DNA from: Isoetes taiwanensis
Taxonomy: Eukaryota; Streptophyta; Lycopodiopsida; Isoetales; Isoetaceae
Reading direction: 5' to 3'
Assembly: GCA_021234155.1 (NCBI GenBank)
Contig: JAJEKV010000028.1
Coordinates: forward strand, 3,992,567 to 4,056,566
DNA: 64,000 bases
Shown here piece after piece: positions 23,265 through 34,363 of the stretch (position 1 is its first letter; the number at the start of each line of letters is the position of its first letter). Position numbers and translations under genes: made by a program. The notes beneath the pieces are model-generated. The model was not told the DNA's origin and ran no database searches. It worked only from the letters and a program-made list of their open reading frames with translations.

Positions 23265-24508
23265 TGATGTGTTGTTCCAGCATATTCTTCCATTTGCGGA
23301 CCACTTTCATCTACCTATCATGTTTACTTTGTTTTGATTTACTATAGATCTGGTCGGTGCTTCCACAACTTGGATGTGGACGCTTTCCTGCAAATGGTTT
23401 TCTCAAAAGCATTAGGGCAATATACATGATATGCCTGCATGGAATCACTTCAATTTTAGGGCTTAGCTGACGAAGGTTGAACTGAAGATCTCAGATTCCA
23501 TGCAATGAGCAGTATGGGCAGTCAATAAACTCGGTAGATTTTTATGGCTTCACAACCTACTACTTCTAACAATGATTTTCACAATTTCCTTTTCAGTGGT
23601 CGCAATTAGGTATTAGATATAGCTTTCTGAATTCTGTGCTTTGTTAGTTTTGCTCTACATTCCTTGCAGAAGTGTTTGTAAAGAGGCAGACAAACTCCAA
23701 TCTATGGGCTGTATATGTGCAGGCATCTCTACCATCTTTGCCATATTATTTGCAAATATGCTTTATGTAACTGCTGCATGCAAAAAGTGAATGACATGTA
23801 TATCTTAAATTATTTTTAACAGCATATATCTTAGTAATGCACATATCTTCTAATAGCACATATCTTCTAGCAACACATCTTTTATAGTTTGGTAGGCATT
23901 TTGGGCTTTTTATTATATTCTTGGGCTTAGACAAATTCTTATAGGGTTGTTTTTTTAATTGCAGAATAGGGTGATTGAAGGACGGTTCCTATTGATGGTA
24001 GCTATTTCTAGATTTTCTACAAGTGAACAAGTTTCAATCTCTCTGGTAAGCAAGGGCAGCGGCATCAAGCATTTTGAAAAATCAAAAGTAAGCGGATTTT
24101 GAAGGTTCTTGATGTGTTCTTCCAGCATATTCTTCCATTTGCGGACCACTTTCATCTACCTATCATGTTTACTTTGTTTTGATTTACTATAGATTAGGGT
24201 TTTTTTAATTGCAGAATAGGGTGATTGAAGGACGGTTCCTATTGATGGTAGCTATTTCTAGATTTTCTACAAGTGAACAAGTTTCAGTCTCTCTGGTAAG
24301 CAAGGGCAGCGGCATCAAGCATTTTGGAAAATCAAAAGTAAGCGGATTTTGAAGGTTCTTGGTGTGTTCTTCCAGCATATTCTTCCATTTGCGGACCACT
24401 TTCATCTACCTATCATGTTTACTTTGTTTTGATTTACTATAGATCTGGTCGGTGCTTCCACAACTTGGATGTGGACGCTTTCCTGCACATGGTTTTCTCA
24501 AAAGCAAT
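23265..24508 (+). repeat. Compound direct repeats, including a 250-bp tandem duplication
   Basis: A unit of 250 bp beginning near 23944 (TTTTTTTAATTGCAGAATAG) is repeated from about 24194 to 24443 with very few changes. A block with CAGCATATTCTTCCATTTGC and TCTGGTCGGTGCTTCC occurs at 23278-23410 and again at 24370-24506. Thus the array is bounded on both sides by the same sequence. Small ORFs here are repeat copies, not genes. Confidence 0.85.
23437..24050 (+). repeat. 600-bp segment duplicated at 27595-28229
   Basis: Starts CATGGAATCACTTCAATTTT and includes AATAAACTCGGTAG and TGCATGCAAAAAGTGAATGA. It is direct-repeated about 4.16 kb away with a few substitutions and a short extra ACAGCACATATC repeat. 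A third, more diverged partial copy lies at about 28605-28915. Confidence 0.85.
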
Positions 24509-24509
24509 A

Positions 24510-25091
24510 TGTAGCATTATAACAGGGGTTTTTTTTTTGTGATTTTATACGCTTTTTGGCATGATTTTCATATGATTTCACGGGCGTATTCACGTGGACG
24601 TACTAAACGGTATTTCTAGAGTGCACCCATTTGTTAGCCATTGATTTTAAAGAAGAGGGAAAATGGTGTGGTTGTGGGGCTTTTATTGTTAATATTAGGT
24701 TTGTCAAATATTAGGTTAATATTAGGGTTCCGGATTTGGCATGTGTAATCTGCACAAGAGCTGCTTCCAGGCGTGGGCCACCAGCATTTAGATCCGGCAG
24801 GAGATTTCTGCGCCAAGCCCTTTCCAGCATCATCCTGGCAAACCCACCAAGCATCTGTTGGATGTAATTGAAAGGATGCCAGATAATGATCTATTAGTTG
24901 AGCGGCGTGTTGGAGCCATTTTGAGGTTTGGACAGCAAGGGCAGGTTGAAAGGTTTTCAGTTATTAGCAGGCCGACAATGAATGCTTCAACACAGTGAGA
25001 GGATGAGGTATATTCCTGTCCCATGGGCCACATTTCCGTCTTCACTGTGTGCTTAAGTTTTCTCGTTTATCAAAGTCCATAGCATAACAGG
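24510..25091. other. Upstream region of the P450 fragment
   Basis: No conserved protein seen. An ATATTAGG-type motif is repeated near 24690-24725. Confidence 0.35.
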
Positions 25092-25490
25092 ATGGACGGT
25101 CTGTTAGTGACCATAGCTCTTGTGCCGTTGGCTTGGCTCTGTTTCTACCGATGGCTTCAAAAGGATCAGCCCGTCAAAGGTTGGCCCCTTCTTGGTGCTT
25201 CTTTAGAACTACTGTCCAATTATGATAGAGTTTATGACTGGTTTACTGATCTCTATAGATCAAACAGTAGAAAGAGCATCAGAATTCCTATGCCTGTTTG
25301 TGACTACGTTATCACAGTTGATCCTGCATGCATCGAGCACGTTCTCAAGACCAATTTTGGGTCTTGGATTTAGGGTTGGCTTTTCCATGAGAGAATGGAA
25401 GAGCTTTTGGGAGATGGAATCTTTAACTCTGATGGAAAGCTATGGCGCATGCAAAGGAAAACTGCTAGCTTTGAGTTTGCTTTGCATCAA
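25092..25490 (+). pseudogene. Cytochrome P450 5' fragment (CYP86-clan type)
   Basis: The start ATG at 25092 gives a hydrophobic anchor (LLVTIALVPLAWLCFYRWL), then the hinge and GWPLLGASLELLSNYDRVYD, typical of microsomal P450 N-termini. VDPACIEHVLKTNFG follows and then the frame shifts. In another frame [20 protein letters not shown] and QRKTASFEF continue the same family. The ELLGDGIFN...DG-W-QRKTAS-EF block points to the CYP86 clan (86/94/96/704 fatty-acid omega-hydroxylases). The rest, including the I-helix and haem Cys loop, is absent, so this is a truncated pseudogene. Confidence 0.8.
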
Positions 25491-25654
25491 GGGTTCTTCG
25501 GGATTTCAGTTCCGACGTTTTTTGTGATTATTCTCTCCAACTTTGCTATATATTCTTTTGTTTCTTTGGCTTCGTTGTCTTCATGCTCCACAGTAAACTT
25601 GCATATCAATCAGAATGGAGCTGGCACCAGCAGGAAAGGTGGAGGAGGAAGTGG

Positions 25655-26145
25655 CATCCCAGCCAGAGCAAATTTTTGCTGGATTTAAAGCTTTCTGTCC
25701 GAGTCTATGGAGCCTTTATGCGAATCTCTTGATAACGTGGAGTCTGTTGCTGCTGTTCAAGACATGTCTAAATGTACTCATGCAACAAATGGTCAGAATG
25801 ATGCTTATAGAAAGGATTCCACGATTAGGTTAGGGTTTCGGATTTGCTAGCAGGCAACAGGCTAGAAACAGGCGATCCACAAGCAAGAAGCAGTCCATGC
25901 CATATTCCGTCCATGCCATAATCTACCACTGCCCAATCAATCGCTGGGCCAGGTTCGTTGGTTGTAGTTGTAATTAATGAAATGTTCCAGGCTTGATTTT
26001 TAGAAGCTCCTTTTCTGTGCAGTGATTATGGATAGTAGTCAGCATCCCAGCCAGAGCAAATTTTTGCCGGATTAAAAGCTTTCTGTCCGAGTCTATGGAG
26101 CCTTTATGCGAATCTCTTGATAACGTGGAGTCTGTTGCTGCTGCT
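25655..26145 (+). repeat. 100-bp direct repeat, copies 25655-25755 and 26041-26141
   Basis: GCATCCCAGCCAGAGCAAAT and the following TTTCTGTCCGAGTCTATGG, GCGAATCTCTTGATAACGTG are present twice, 386 bp apart, nearly identical. In one frame the sequence is coding-like, but I cannot assign it to a family. Confidence 0.8.
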
Positions 26146-26225
26146 TATTCTATTTTTGTTATAGCCTAGCCTTATGAAATGTTTGTTGGACCAGAAATGT
26201 CATATCAGGTGACGATATTGCAATC

Positions 26226-26420
26226 ATGACTAATTATCTTCGTGGGACACTTATGTCAGAACGGAGTGCATCCAAAGTCTGCAAAGAGCAAGCTTACCAG
26301 CTTGAGAAGAAGGTACCTTTATCAGATTTAGATCTTATCTATCGAACACAGCTTTACGTTTTTGATATGCAGACTGTTCAAATTATAGAACCACTAGTAG
26401 CAGATGTTGAAGTTTGCTGA
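26226..26420 (+). pseudogene. Unrecognised coding-like fragment
   Basis: A 64-aa frame, MTNYLRGTLMSERSASKVC then an acidic and polar helix-like stretch LDLIYRTQLYVFDMQTV, has ordinary protein composition unlike the surrounding DNA. I do not recognise it. It may be an exon or a decayed gene piece following the repeat at 26041. Confidence 0.3.
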
Positions 26421-26730
26421 TTCTATGGCTTGTGTTATGTGTTTTTTATAAATAACAAGCTTGTACTCATGTACTCGCTCATATATTCTTTGCTTTGTCC
26501 AGAAAACAAGCTTCTACACATATTATGGATTTGATAAGACCAACTTGAATTTGAGAATTGTAAATGCTGAAATTTGCCGATTCTATGGCTTGAATTTTAT
26601 GCTTTCCGTAAGTAACAAGCTTGTCCTCATATACCCACTCATATACTACGTGGTTTGTCCAGAAAACAGGCTTGTATGCATATTATGGATTTCATAAGAC
26701 GAATTTGAGTTTGAGAATTGTAACTATCAT
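26404..26730 (+). repeat. Tandem duplication, unit of about 165 bp
   Basis: Units begin GAAGTTTGCTGATTCTATGG (26409) and GAAATTTGCCGATTCTATGG (26570). Each continues with AACAAGCTTGT, TTTGTCCAGAAAACA and TGAGAATTGTAA. The copies are diverged at scattered sites. Confidence 0.85.
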
Positions 26731-26916
26731 ATGGAAGCTGGTATTTCTCTTCATTTAAAGGGCTATTTATTATTTACAATAATGTGGTTGCTCTCCTCAT
26801 CGCTTGATAATGTGGCTCCCTTCCTCAACGTTTGCCTGCAAAACAAAAAACTTGTTCTTTATATATCTATCATTACATGTCTGTGTATTGCTGGATATAT
26901 TGTAGCAGGCACGTTA

Positions 26917-27130
26917 GAGGCAACATGCACCCTAGGCATGCATATTTCTTTAATGGGCCTTTCGAGTAACCCAGGTTTGAGGCAACATGCACCATAGGCA
27001 TGCATATTTTTTTAATGGGCCATAGGCATGCAGTGCCCGAAGGCCTTTATTAGGGCCCGAAGGGCCTTTATTTACAATACATTATTATAAAGTTTACATA
27101 TGCTTGCTTTAGTTAGGGCCCGAAGGGCCC
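26917..27130. repeat. Short tandem units and GGGCCCGAAGGGCC motifs
   Basis: GAGGCAACATGCACC and GGCATGCATATTT units occur at about 26917 and 26977. GCCCGAAGGCC-type palindromic motifs follow near 27036, 27052 and 27115. Confidence 0.7.
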
Positions 27131-27151
27131 AAATTTTTTTTTAATATAACA

Positions 27152-27593
27152 ATCAATACACAACTACCATTAACATTATTAACACAAACCATTACATTTA
27201 ACACATTTAAATTAAAATCCCCCTTAAACCCCCTTTGGTTTGGGTGCATATTCACACAGGGGGTTACGTAGGGCAGCGAGAGCTCCAAAAATATATTTAC
27301 AATACATGTACAAAATTAACACCATTAAGTACATTCTCTCAAATCTTATAGTATTTTGCAAACCTTAATATACAGTATACAAAAACTTGTACATGCATAC
27401 CCCACAAACGAGGATCGCTATGTATGGTCCAGATCTTGGAATAAAGGGCAAATATGCCCATCCGACAGCTCTCGTTGCCCGGAGTAACCCCCTGTGTGAA
27501 TATGCCCCCAAACCAAAGGGGGTTTAAGGGGGATTTTTAATTTAAATGTGTTAAATGCAATGGTTTGTGTTAATAATGTTAATGGTAGTTGTG
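27152..27593. mobile_element. 442-bp foldback element with arms of about 130 bp
   Basis: The left arm (27152-27288) begins CACAACTACCATTAACATTA and the right arm (about 27468-27593) is its near-perfect reverse complement. Both arms include the TCCCCCTTAAACCCCCTTTG block. The centre of about 180 bp is AT-rich and non-coding. No clear target duplication was found. The right arm abuts the duplicated segment beginning CATGGAATCACTTC at 27594. Confidence 0.8.
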
Positions 27594-28229
27594 CATGGAA
27601 TCACTTCAATTTTAGGGCGTACCTAACGAAGGTTGAACTGAAAATCTCAGTTTCCATGCAATGAGCAGTATGGGCAGTCAATAAACTCGGTAGGTTTTTA
27701 TGGCTTCACAACCTACTACTTCTAACAATGATTTTCACAATTACCTTTTCAGTGGTCGCAATTAGATATTAGATATAGCTTTCTGAATTCTGTGCTTTGT
27801 TAGTTTTGCTCTACATTCCTTGCACAAGTGTTTGTAAAGAGGCAGACAAACTCCAATCTATGGGCTGTATATGTGCAGGCATCTCTACCATCTTTGCCAT
27901 ATTTTTTGCAAATATGATTTATGTAACTGCTGCATGCAAAAAGTGAATGACATGTATATCTTAAATTATTTTTAACAGCATATATCTTAGTAATGCACAT
28001 ATCTTCTAACAGCACATATCTTAGAAATGCACATATCTTCTAGCAACACATCTTTTATAGTTTGGTAGGCATTTTGGGCTTTTTATTATATTCTTGGGCT
28101 TAGACAAATTCTTATAGGGTTGTTTTTTTAATTGCAGAATAGGGTGATTGAAGGACGGTTCCTATTGATGGTAGCTATTTCTAGATTTTCTACAAGTGAA
28201 CAAGTTTCAGTCTCTCTGGCAAGCAAGGG
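27594..28229 (+). repeat. Second copy of the 23437-24050 segment
   Basis: Direct copy with scattered changes, ending near GGCAAGCAAGGGGCAG. It is preceded by the foldback element, not by the flank seen at the first copy. Confidence 0.85.
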
Positions 28230-30012
28230 GCAGCTGGTTCTTGCAGGAGGGTTTCTGGTTTCTTGCAGCACGTTTCTGTACCCACCATCTAGACCAATGT
28301 TCTGGTAAATGCAAAGTAGAATTATAATTCTCTTTTGACCTAAGCTGATGGAATGGTGTACCTGGAACTGCTCAGTTATGTATCTATTAAATTATACAGG
28401 ACCACATATAAAGAAGAGAATTTGGACCTTGGCATCATGGCATGAGTGCAGCCAAAGGGCGGGCTATTGTGGTGTTTCAGTGATCGCATAAGGTAAGAAG
28501 ATATTTTTGATCTGTAAACTTCAAGTTTCTTGCAGAAGTAGTGTTCCTTTTATAGCAGGTCGTGAGCCAAAAGTTTGTTGGACAGGGAATGTCCCTTTCT
28601 AGTCCATTTGCAATATTCAGCCATCTTTGCAAATTTATCTTTGTTATCTTTGCCATATTTTTTGCAAATTCTGCCCTATATGCTTTACGGAATTGTTGTA
28701 TGCATAAGTAAATAACAAACATAACTTAAATTATTTTTAACAGCGTTAATCTTAGTAATGTACATATCTCTTAACAATACATATCTTAGAAAGGCACGTA
28801 TATCTTAAACATGGCTTTTACAGTTTGTTAGGCATTTTGCGCTTTTTATTATATTCTTGGGCTTGGACAAATTCTTATAAGGTTGTTTTTTCTAACTGCA
28901 GAACAGGGTGACATCAACCAAGTGAATGAAACAATGATAAGTATCCAGTGTCGCCCATCCTTAATATTGACAATAAGTACGTAATTTAATCTCTAAACAC
29001 TTCATGTTTTTGGAACTTTTGAGACCAGGGTGATATTTGGTCAAATCTTTAGTCATTTAGGGGTTGACAGAGGCTACATACATCTGTTTACATCTTGTGA
29101 CTGGGAGGAGGTTGCCTAAAGTAAGTTGTAGCTTGTAAAAAACCGTCATAGCATTGCAATATTTAGATTTCTTTCTGTATGTATTGTGGGAATTGATCCC
29201 TACATGTGTAGTAATACTACTAACCTTGCAAGAAGAATGCACCTTGGCAATTTAAGCTCAAAGCCACAAGGGGCTATTGGAGGCATCCCGGTCCACAAAT
29301 GTGACATGACATGAAAGAGTTTACATTGAGATGCAGTAGATGAGACTTTTTGTCCAGAAAAAATGTGGTTTTGTGGATCTCTCTATGATTGTTGTTGGGC
29401 CACAATCTGAATGTTTGTCCAAAAAACATGTGGTTTTGTGGATCTCTTTGGGCCCAGTTTAATGTTTGTCCATTATGCACTGCGCTACATTGCATTTGCC
29501 AGTTGTGTTACCGTGGCTGAGAATATAATAAAAAGCGCAAAAATGTCTACTAAACTGTAAGCCTGACCAATGAGCCAATATGCAATTTAAAAAAAAATAG
29601 TTTTGTTTGATTATATATGCATTGAAGCTCGTTCTCTATTCTATTCTATTCTCTTTGTCGTCTGCCAGTTGCAAATAATGGGTGGGAAATATGAATTTCA
29701 CTGAAAATACCCTGTTTAACCAACATTATGTGTCCGAACAGTGTTATATCTTTTTGCAATCCCTCATCATGATAACCAAAATCGCGATTGATATATGTTT
29801 TTGCAACCCTTCATTTATAACATGTGATATCTCTTACTATTTACAACAGACATTGAGCTCAATTTATACAATGATCTCTTTATGCCACAAGATCCTTGCT
29901 ATCACATGATTTATGTGCGGAAAATGCCCACCATGTATATGCCACCGAGATCGGCATCTTCTAAGCATATTCGCCGCTCCTCCAAAAACAAAGGTTTAGT
30001 GACAAGTTGAAC
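28230..30012. other. Intergenic DNA upstream of the parvulin gene
   Basis: Contains the third, diverged copy of the duplicated segment (about 28605-28915) and a tandem pair of about 65 bp near 29345-29460 (TGTGGTTTTGTGGATCTCT core). A (TATTC)n run lies at 29636-29655. No gene recognised. The last 200 bases should carry the parvulin promoter and 5' UTR. Confidence 0.45.
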
Positions 30013-31051
30013 ATGGGAAAGGATTCGAAATCCAAAGAGGCAGGCTCCAAAGGCAAGGGCAAGCAAGCTGCTGCAGCAGCAGCCGATGGAGGATCAGGCA
30101 AAGGCAAGGCCAAAGGAAGCGCCGGAGGCAAAGCAGATGGGCTAGGCACTTGTACTTACGTCAAAGGTACCTTTACGGATACTTCCAATTTAGGTCAAAC
30201 CCCTCTTTGCATCACGAGAAACTGGCATATGCAGCATTACATAGTCAATCACTCACTGAGACACAGTTTTTGGTACCAAGTTCATAGCTGATATGTCTTT
30301 CGTAACTGAGACACAGTTTTTGTACTAAGTCCATAGCTGATATATTTTGCATTTATCTGTTCTCAACTCCTGAAGCATCTATTTATATTTGGAAATTGGT
30401 TTTCCAGCAAGGCATATCCTTTGTGAGAAGCAGGCCAAGATAAATGAAGCATATAAGAAGCTGCAAGATGGATGGTTGGAAAATGGGGACAAAGTTCCGC
30501 CTGCAGAGTTTGCTAAGGTGCTGTTTTAGTCATTGATCTCTTTTGGAATGCAGCCTTTTTGAGTATGAGCGCCCTGTTTTAAAACAGATAGCTGCAGAGT
30601 ATTCTGAATGCCCATCAGGCAAAAAGGGTGGTGACCTTGGATGGTTTCCTCGCGGCAAAATGGCTGGTCCATTCCAAGATGTTGCCTTTGCAACTCCTGT
30701 GGGAGCAACTAGTGCCCCTTTCAAGTCAACGTAAGTTCCATCTTGTTCATTTTCATTTTTAGAAATTTCATTTGCCTGAGTGTTTATGATTCCTTAGGAA
30801 TTTGGATCCTGAAACCTTAAGTTGCCCATTCAGTTGCCTATGATGTCACAATTGGATCCCTTTGCATCTAGGTGTTTTAGCGAAGGTCGTTTTCTGTTAT
30901 CTACTAGTTTCAGATGGATATTGGACATGCTTGGGATGCTTCTATGAGACTGCATTCTTTGAAACCTAAAGAGCTGCACAATTTTGAAACATCCTTTTTA
31001 CATTGCAGGCATGGCTATCACATCATCTTGGCAGAAGGCAGGAAAAACTAA
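30013..31051 (+). CDS. PIN4: PIN4/Par14-type parvulin peptidyl-prolyl isomerase, 149 aa
   Basis: Parvulins catalyse cis-trans isomerisation of X-Pro bonds; the PIN4/Par14 type is small, nuclear or ribosome-associated, and unrelated to auxin PIN carriers. Exons are 30013-30166, 30408-30517, 30588-30730 and 31009-31051, all with GT-AG borders; together they give 450 nt, in frame to TAA at 31049-31051. The N-terminus MGKDSKSKEAGSKGKGK with Ala and Gly runs is the basic, flexible tail of the family. The parvulin domain follows from about residue 50: VKARHILCEKQ, CPSGKKGGDLGWFPRGKMAG, PFQDVAF and HGYHIILAEGRKN at the end. Length and motif order match plant homologues. The TTG codon at 30007 upstream is not needed; ATG 30013 is preferred. 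No break is seen, so it is probably functional. Confidence 0.93.
30240..30352 (+). repeat. Tandem pair of about 52 bp in parvulin intron 1
   Basis: TGAGACACAGTTTTTG and CATAGCTGATAT recur in order about 52 bp apart inside intron 1. Confidence 0.8.
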
Positions 31052-31159
31052 ATTGTGAGAAGCAAAAACGAAATATTCGCTCATCGTTTCTTAAGAACAT
31101 AAGAACTGTTATCAGGTTCCGAAAATGCTAAGACTTTCAGGAATTGTATGTTTTGCCAA

Positions 31160-31430
31160 CTTCAATATCGTTTTATACAGATTATATTTCTGTAAGGTGC
31201 AATCTGATATTTCTGTAAGGTGCAATCTGCGTTTTCATCTGCATGGACGAGTTTTGCGTCCTGTAAATTGTAGACTCTGAAAGGTAAACAAGAACCAATG
31301 GAATGATATATATTAAAGAATGACAAAAGCATTGAATAATGCTTTAGAGTAAATTGTAGACTCCGTTTGTGTAAGGAATGATATATATTAAAGAATGACA
31401 AAAGCATTGAATAATGCTTTAGAGTATAGA
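31160..31430 (+). repeat. Tandem repeats after the parvulin gene
   Basis: ATTTCTGTAAGGTGCAATCT is doubled near 31187-31228. A unit of about 77 bp (GGAATGATATATATTAAAGA to TGCTTTAGAGTA) starts at 31299 and again at 31376 with no changes visible in the shared part. Confidence 0.85.
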
Positions 31431-31600
31431 AAACAATTACATAGAGTCATAGGCATATCCAAAGAGATAAGCCATAAGATTTAAGCTAATAAAGATTTAG
31501 GAATAGCTTAAAATAGCAGAAACTGAGCAAAATAATATAGATCAATATGTATTGATCCGATGACCATGTCGAGGTTTTGGTTTATAACTTAGCCAAGTGA

Positions 31601-34178
31601 TCATAGAGGTTTGATTATCAGCATCCTACAAGCATGGGCATTCAAGAGAGCTCCATAGCCATGGATAAAGCGTTCATCGAAGGTGGTATGCTGCAAAAAA
31701 GAAGCAACGAATTGGAAAAGTAATATTGGAAACTTAAAAGAAAAGGAAAGGCACTGACCAACCAAAGGTCACGAATAATAACAGGAGTTCCTTGCTTGAG
31801 ACCGATATCATGCCAGTGTACATTTATCCATGAAGGTTTGTTGTTTCTGTTCAACATCACTACAAACAATCCTACCTCCAGCATGAGAGGTCCGCCCAAA
31901 CCTTGCATTCGATTCAACAAACGGATCATATTAAGACCGGTACCACAACCGCAATTGCATGTAGAACATTTATCTAAAATCTCTACCTCAGCGGAGGCAA
32001 TCACCTTGCACCTTACTTTCTCCCACCTCCCCTTTCTGTCCGGTTTGCATAATCAAGTCTCGAGTTAATTAGAGAATGACAATTTCATTTGTTAAAAGAA
32101 CTTTGAATGCAAACACCTTGATTCACGTCGATCACTTCTTTGTTTGCAAGTATGTCATAATAATCCTTCGTTAGATTTCTCAAATCACATCCCATGATAA
32201 GGGGCGCCTGCATTGTCCTAAGACTGTTAGATACATAGTGATATTACCCTATTGCAAGCAATAAAGAAACAGCAAACTAAGCAACCTTAATGAGGGCCCA
32301 TAGACTGAAGTGCGACTTGTACTCTTCAATTGTCATATTGCCATTTCCAACCTCAAGCATGTCCGGATCTATTGAATAACAGAGTAATGAATAAGAAGTT
32401 AGTGGCTGCGTGAATTCCATCTAACTACATATATTTCAGGTCAATATGGTTTCAAAAAAGTAGCTTGAAATTATGTATTTATGTACTGGATTCCACCTTT
32501 GGCCTTGCATAATGATGCCCATCATTTATTACGATCGGCATTGGTCAATCTTTACAAAAGCCAAATAGGATGTTAATAAATCAGTTTTCCTAACCCTTAA
32601 GCAGCAGTATATAGATTGGACCTTTCCCAGCTATCACGAATGTCACCCGTTGTGCGCCAACTATTTCCAATTTTGTCAGCCCATATAGCAGGATTTTCAT
32701 CACCCCTAGTTGTAACACAGATAGAAATTTCAAGATACCTTGTAAACTTTGTCCGCGACAAAAATGCACTCACCATTCCGCAGTGAAAAGAATATCGATG
32801 CGCCCATAGACATCAAAGCATCATGCATAACTTGGTATTCGCAACCATTCAAGACAATCATTTTAGATTGACTATGTATTCTTTGGCGAAAATAAAGGCT
32901 CAAACATCGGTTGAGGAAATACAAGTACTAACCTAGCCTCGGGTTCCATTGTTATCATTAAAGCGGGTTGTCATATTTCGGATAATCTATTTCCTGCCGG
33001 ACATGAAAAACCTCAAGGTTTAGGATTCTATAGATCTCTTATAATATCTCTAAAATCTGAAGAGATCAAGAAATGCAATACCCATGAAGCAAAAGTCCCG
33101 GCATCTTGGAGTTCATGTGTAAGAGATCTGGTTGTTTTGAGCATGTTAACCACGATCGAAACACAAAGATTAAGATTTCATTAAGTTTTTGTTTGGAAAT
33201 AAATTAAATAAGAATGTAAATATGTACCCTGCATCACTGTAAATTCCAAGCTTTAAACCTTTGGAATGAACATAATCTGCAAGAGCTCGAATCCCCAAGG
33301 GAATGTTGACCTTCTTGGTATCGATTACCACAAAAAACAATTATTTAGTATTGTTAATCAAGTTATGTTTGTTTTTGTTAAGTTGATTGCTAACCGCTTG
33401 GTCGCGCTGAAGTTCGGCCCAACAATCATCTGCATTTTTAACAAATGAGTTGATAGGATGTAGATTGATAAGAGGATGTGATAAGGTTTTCATATTTACC
33501 TATATTGATATATTCATAGCCAAGAGCAGCAAGTCCAGTGTACACCATCGCATCAGCTGCCAATTTATATGCATCAGTAGAGTTCTTCCAAACAAATGCA
33601 TCTTAACTTTGAATCTAAACCTGTTTCTCGAATGATTTGCTCGTTGATGTTCCCGGCAAAATGGTTCCAGCTATTCCATCTGATAAAAATATACTTCAAA
33701 ATTTTACCCAACAGAACTAAATCCGTAGATAACATTTTCTTTTCTATTTAGACTTGTGGACACAGAAAGGAAGATCTAAAAACAGACATATTCTCAAATG
33801 AACAACACACATAGTAGTTCTTCTGCAAATCGAAACTGCATCCTGGATGGAAAAACCCAAATGAGAAATATGGCTTAAGACCAAATAAAGAATTTAACGT
33901 TTGATATTGATAGCCAATAATTTTCATCACCAATCACAAACTTCAGATCTAAAGTACAATACAGTACAGTTTTCGATGATCTCTACAGTTCTTATGTAAA
34001 GGAATTGGCCGAGAATCTACCCCATTTGCGGTGTTCTTCCCAATCCATTGTCCAATAAAGATGCAGAAAAGTTTCCAATCCGATGAGTTACATTTGAAAA
34101 CCGACCTTGGACATTGTCGAATCGACAAAAGACTCCAATTATGAAAAAAAGGAATAATAATCTGAGCTGGCGATCCAT
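31601..34178 (-). CDS. AGAL: GH27 alpha-galactosidase, secreted, with local frame breaks
   Basis: Family GH27 removes terminal alpha-galactose from oligosaccharides and wall polymers, usually in the apoplast or vacuole. Exon 1 (34178-34021) encodes a signal peptide ([18 protein letters not shown]) and [10 protein letters not shown]. Exons 2-5 (33679-33621, 33556-33500, 33429-33395, 33310-33228) join in phase: [48 protein letters not shown]. Then come [12 protein letters not shown] (near 33100), the nucleophile site YPKYDN (near 32975), [15 protein letters not shown] (near 32660), the acid/base region [13 protein letters not shown] (near 32360), GCDLRN (near 32190), the beta-domain [18 protein letters not shown] (near 31830) and the last exon 31690-31601. 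Exons 6, 7, 8 and 12 have small indels relative to the expected frame, so this is either a recent pseudogene or a good gene with sequence errors. Confidence 0.82.
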
Positions 34179-34184
34179 TCTCGA

Positions 34185-34356
34185 TGAGAAAAAAACAAAG
34201 ACAAACAGGGAAATCTAAGAAGGCACAGTTCCACACTGAAAGGACGATTTGGCCTTTTAAATTATTTAACAAGCTTTTCGGTGGCGGATTCGACTTTTCC
34301 ACTTTTGTTTCAGAACTCTAGATTTTTTTTTATTTTTAGATAGATTATAATCTCAA
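34185..34356. repeat. Duplicated block upstream of the alpha-galactosidase (copy A, left part)
   Basis: Just before the ATG, AAATCTAAGAAGGCACAG, AACAAGCTTTTCGGTGGC and AACTCTAGATTTTTTTTTAT occur in the same order as at 48985-49107 plus 51727-51886. The block continues on the far side of the Helitron at 40063. It may be the promoter and 5' UTR of a duplicated gene or an old repeat family. Confidence 0.8.
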
Positions 34357-34363
34357 TCTATAT

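Noticed and set aside
23955-24405. Two near-identical 66-aa minus-strand ORFs as paralogous small genes
   Set aside because: They arise from the 250-bp tandem duplication and have no protein features.
30526-30734. ORFs on both strands over parvulin exon 3
   Set aside because: Minus-strand frames are shadows; the plus frame is exon 3 read into its introns.
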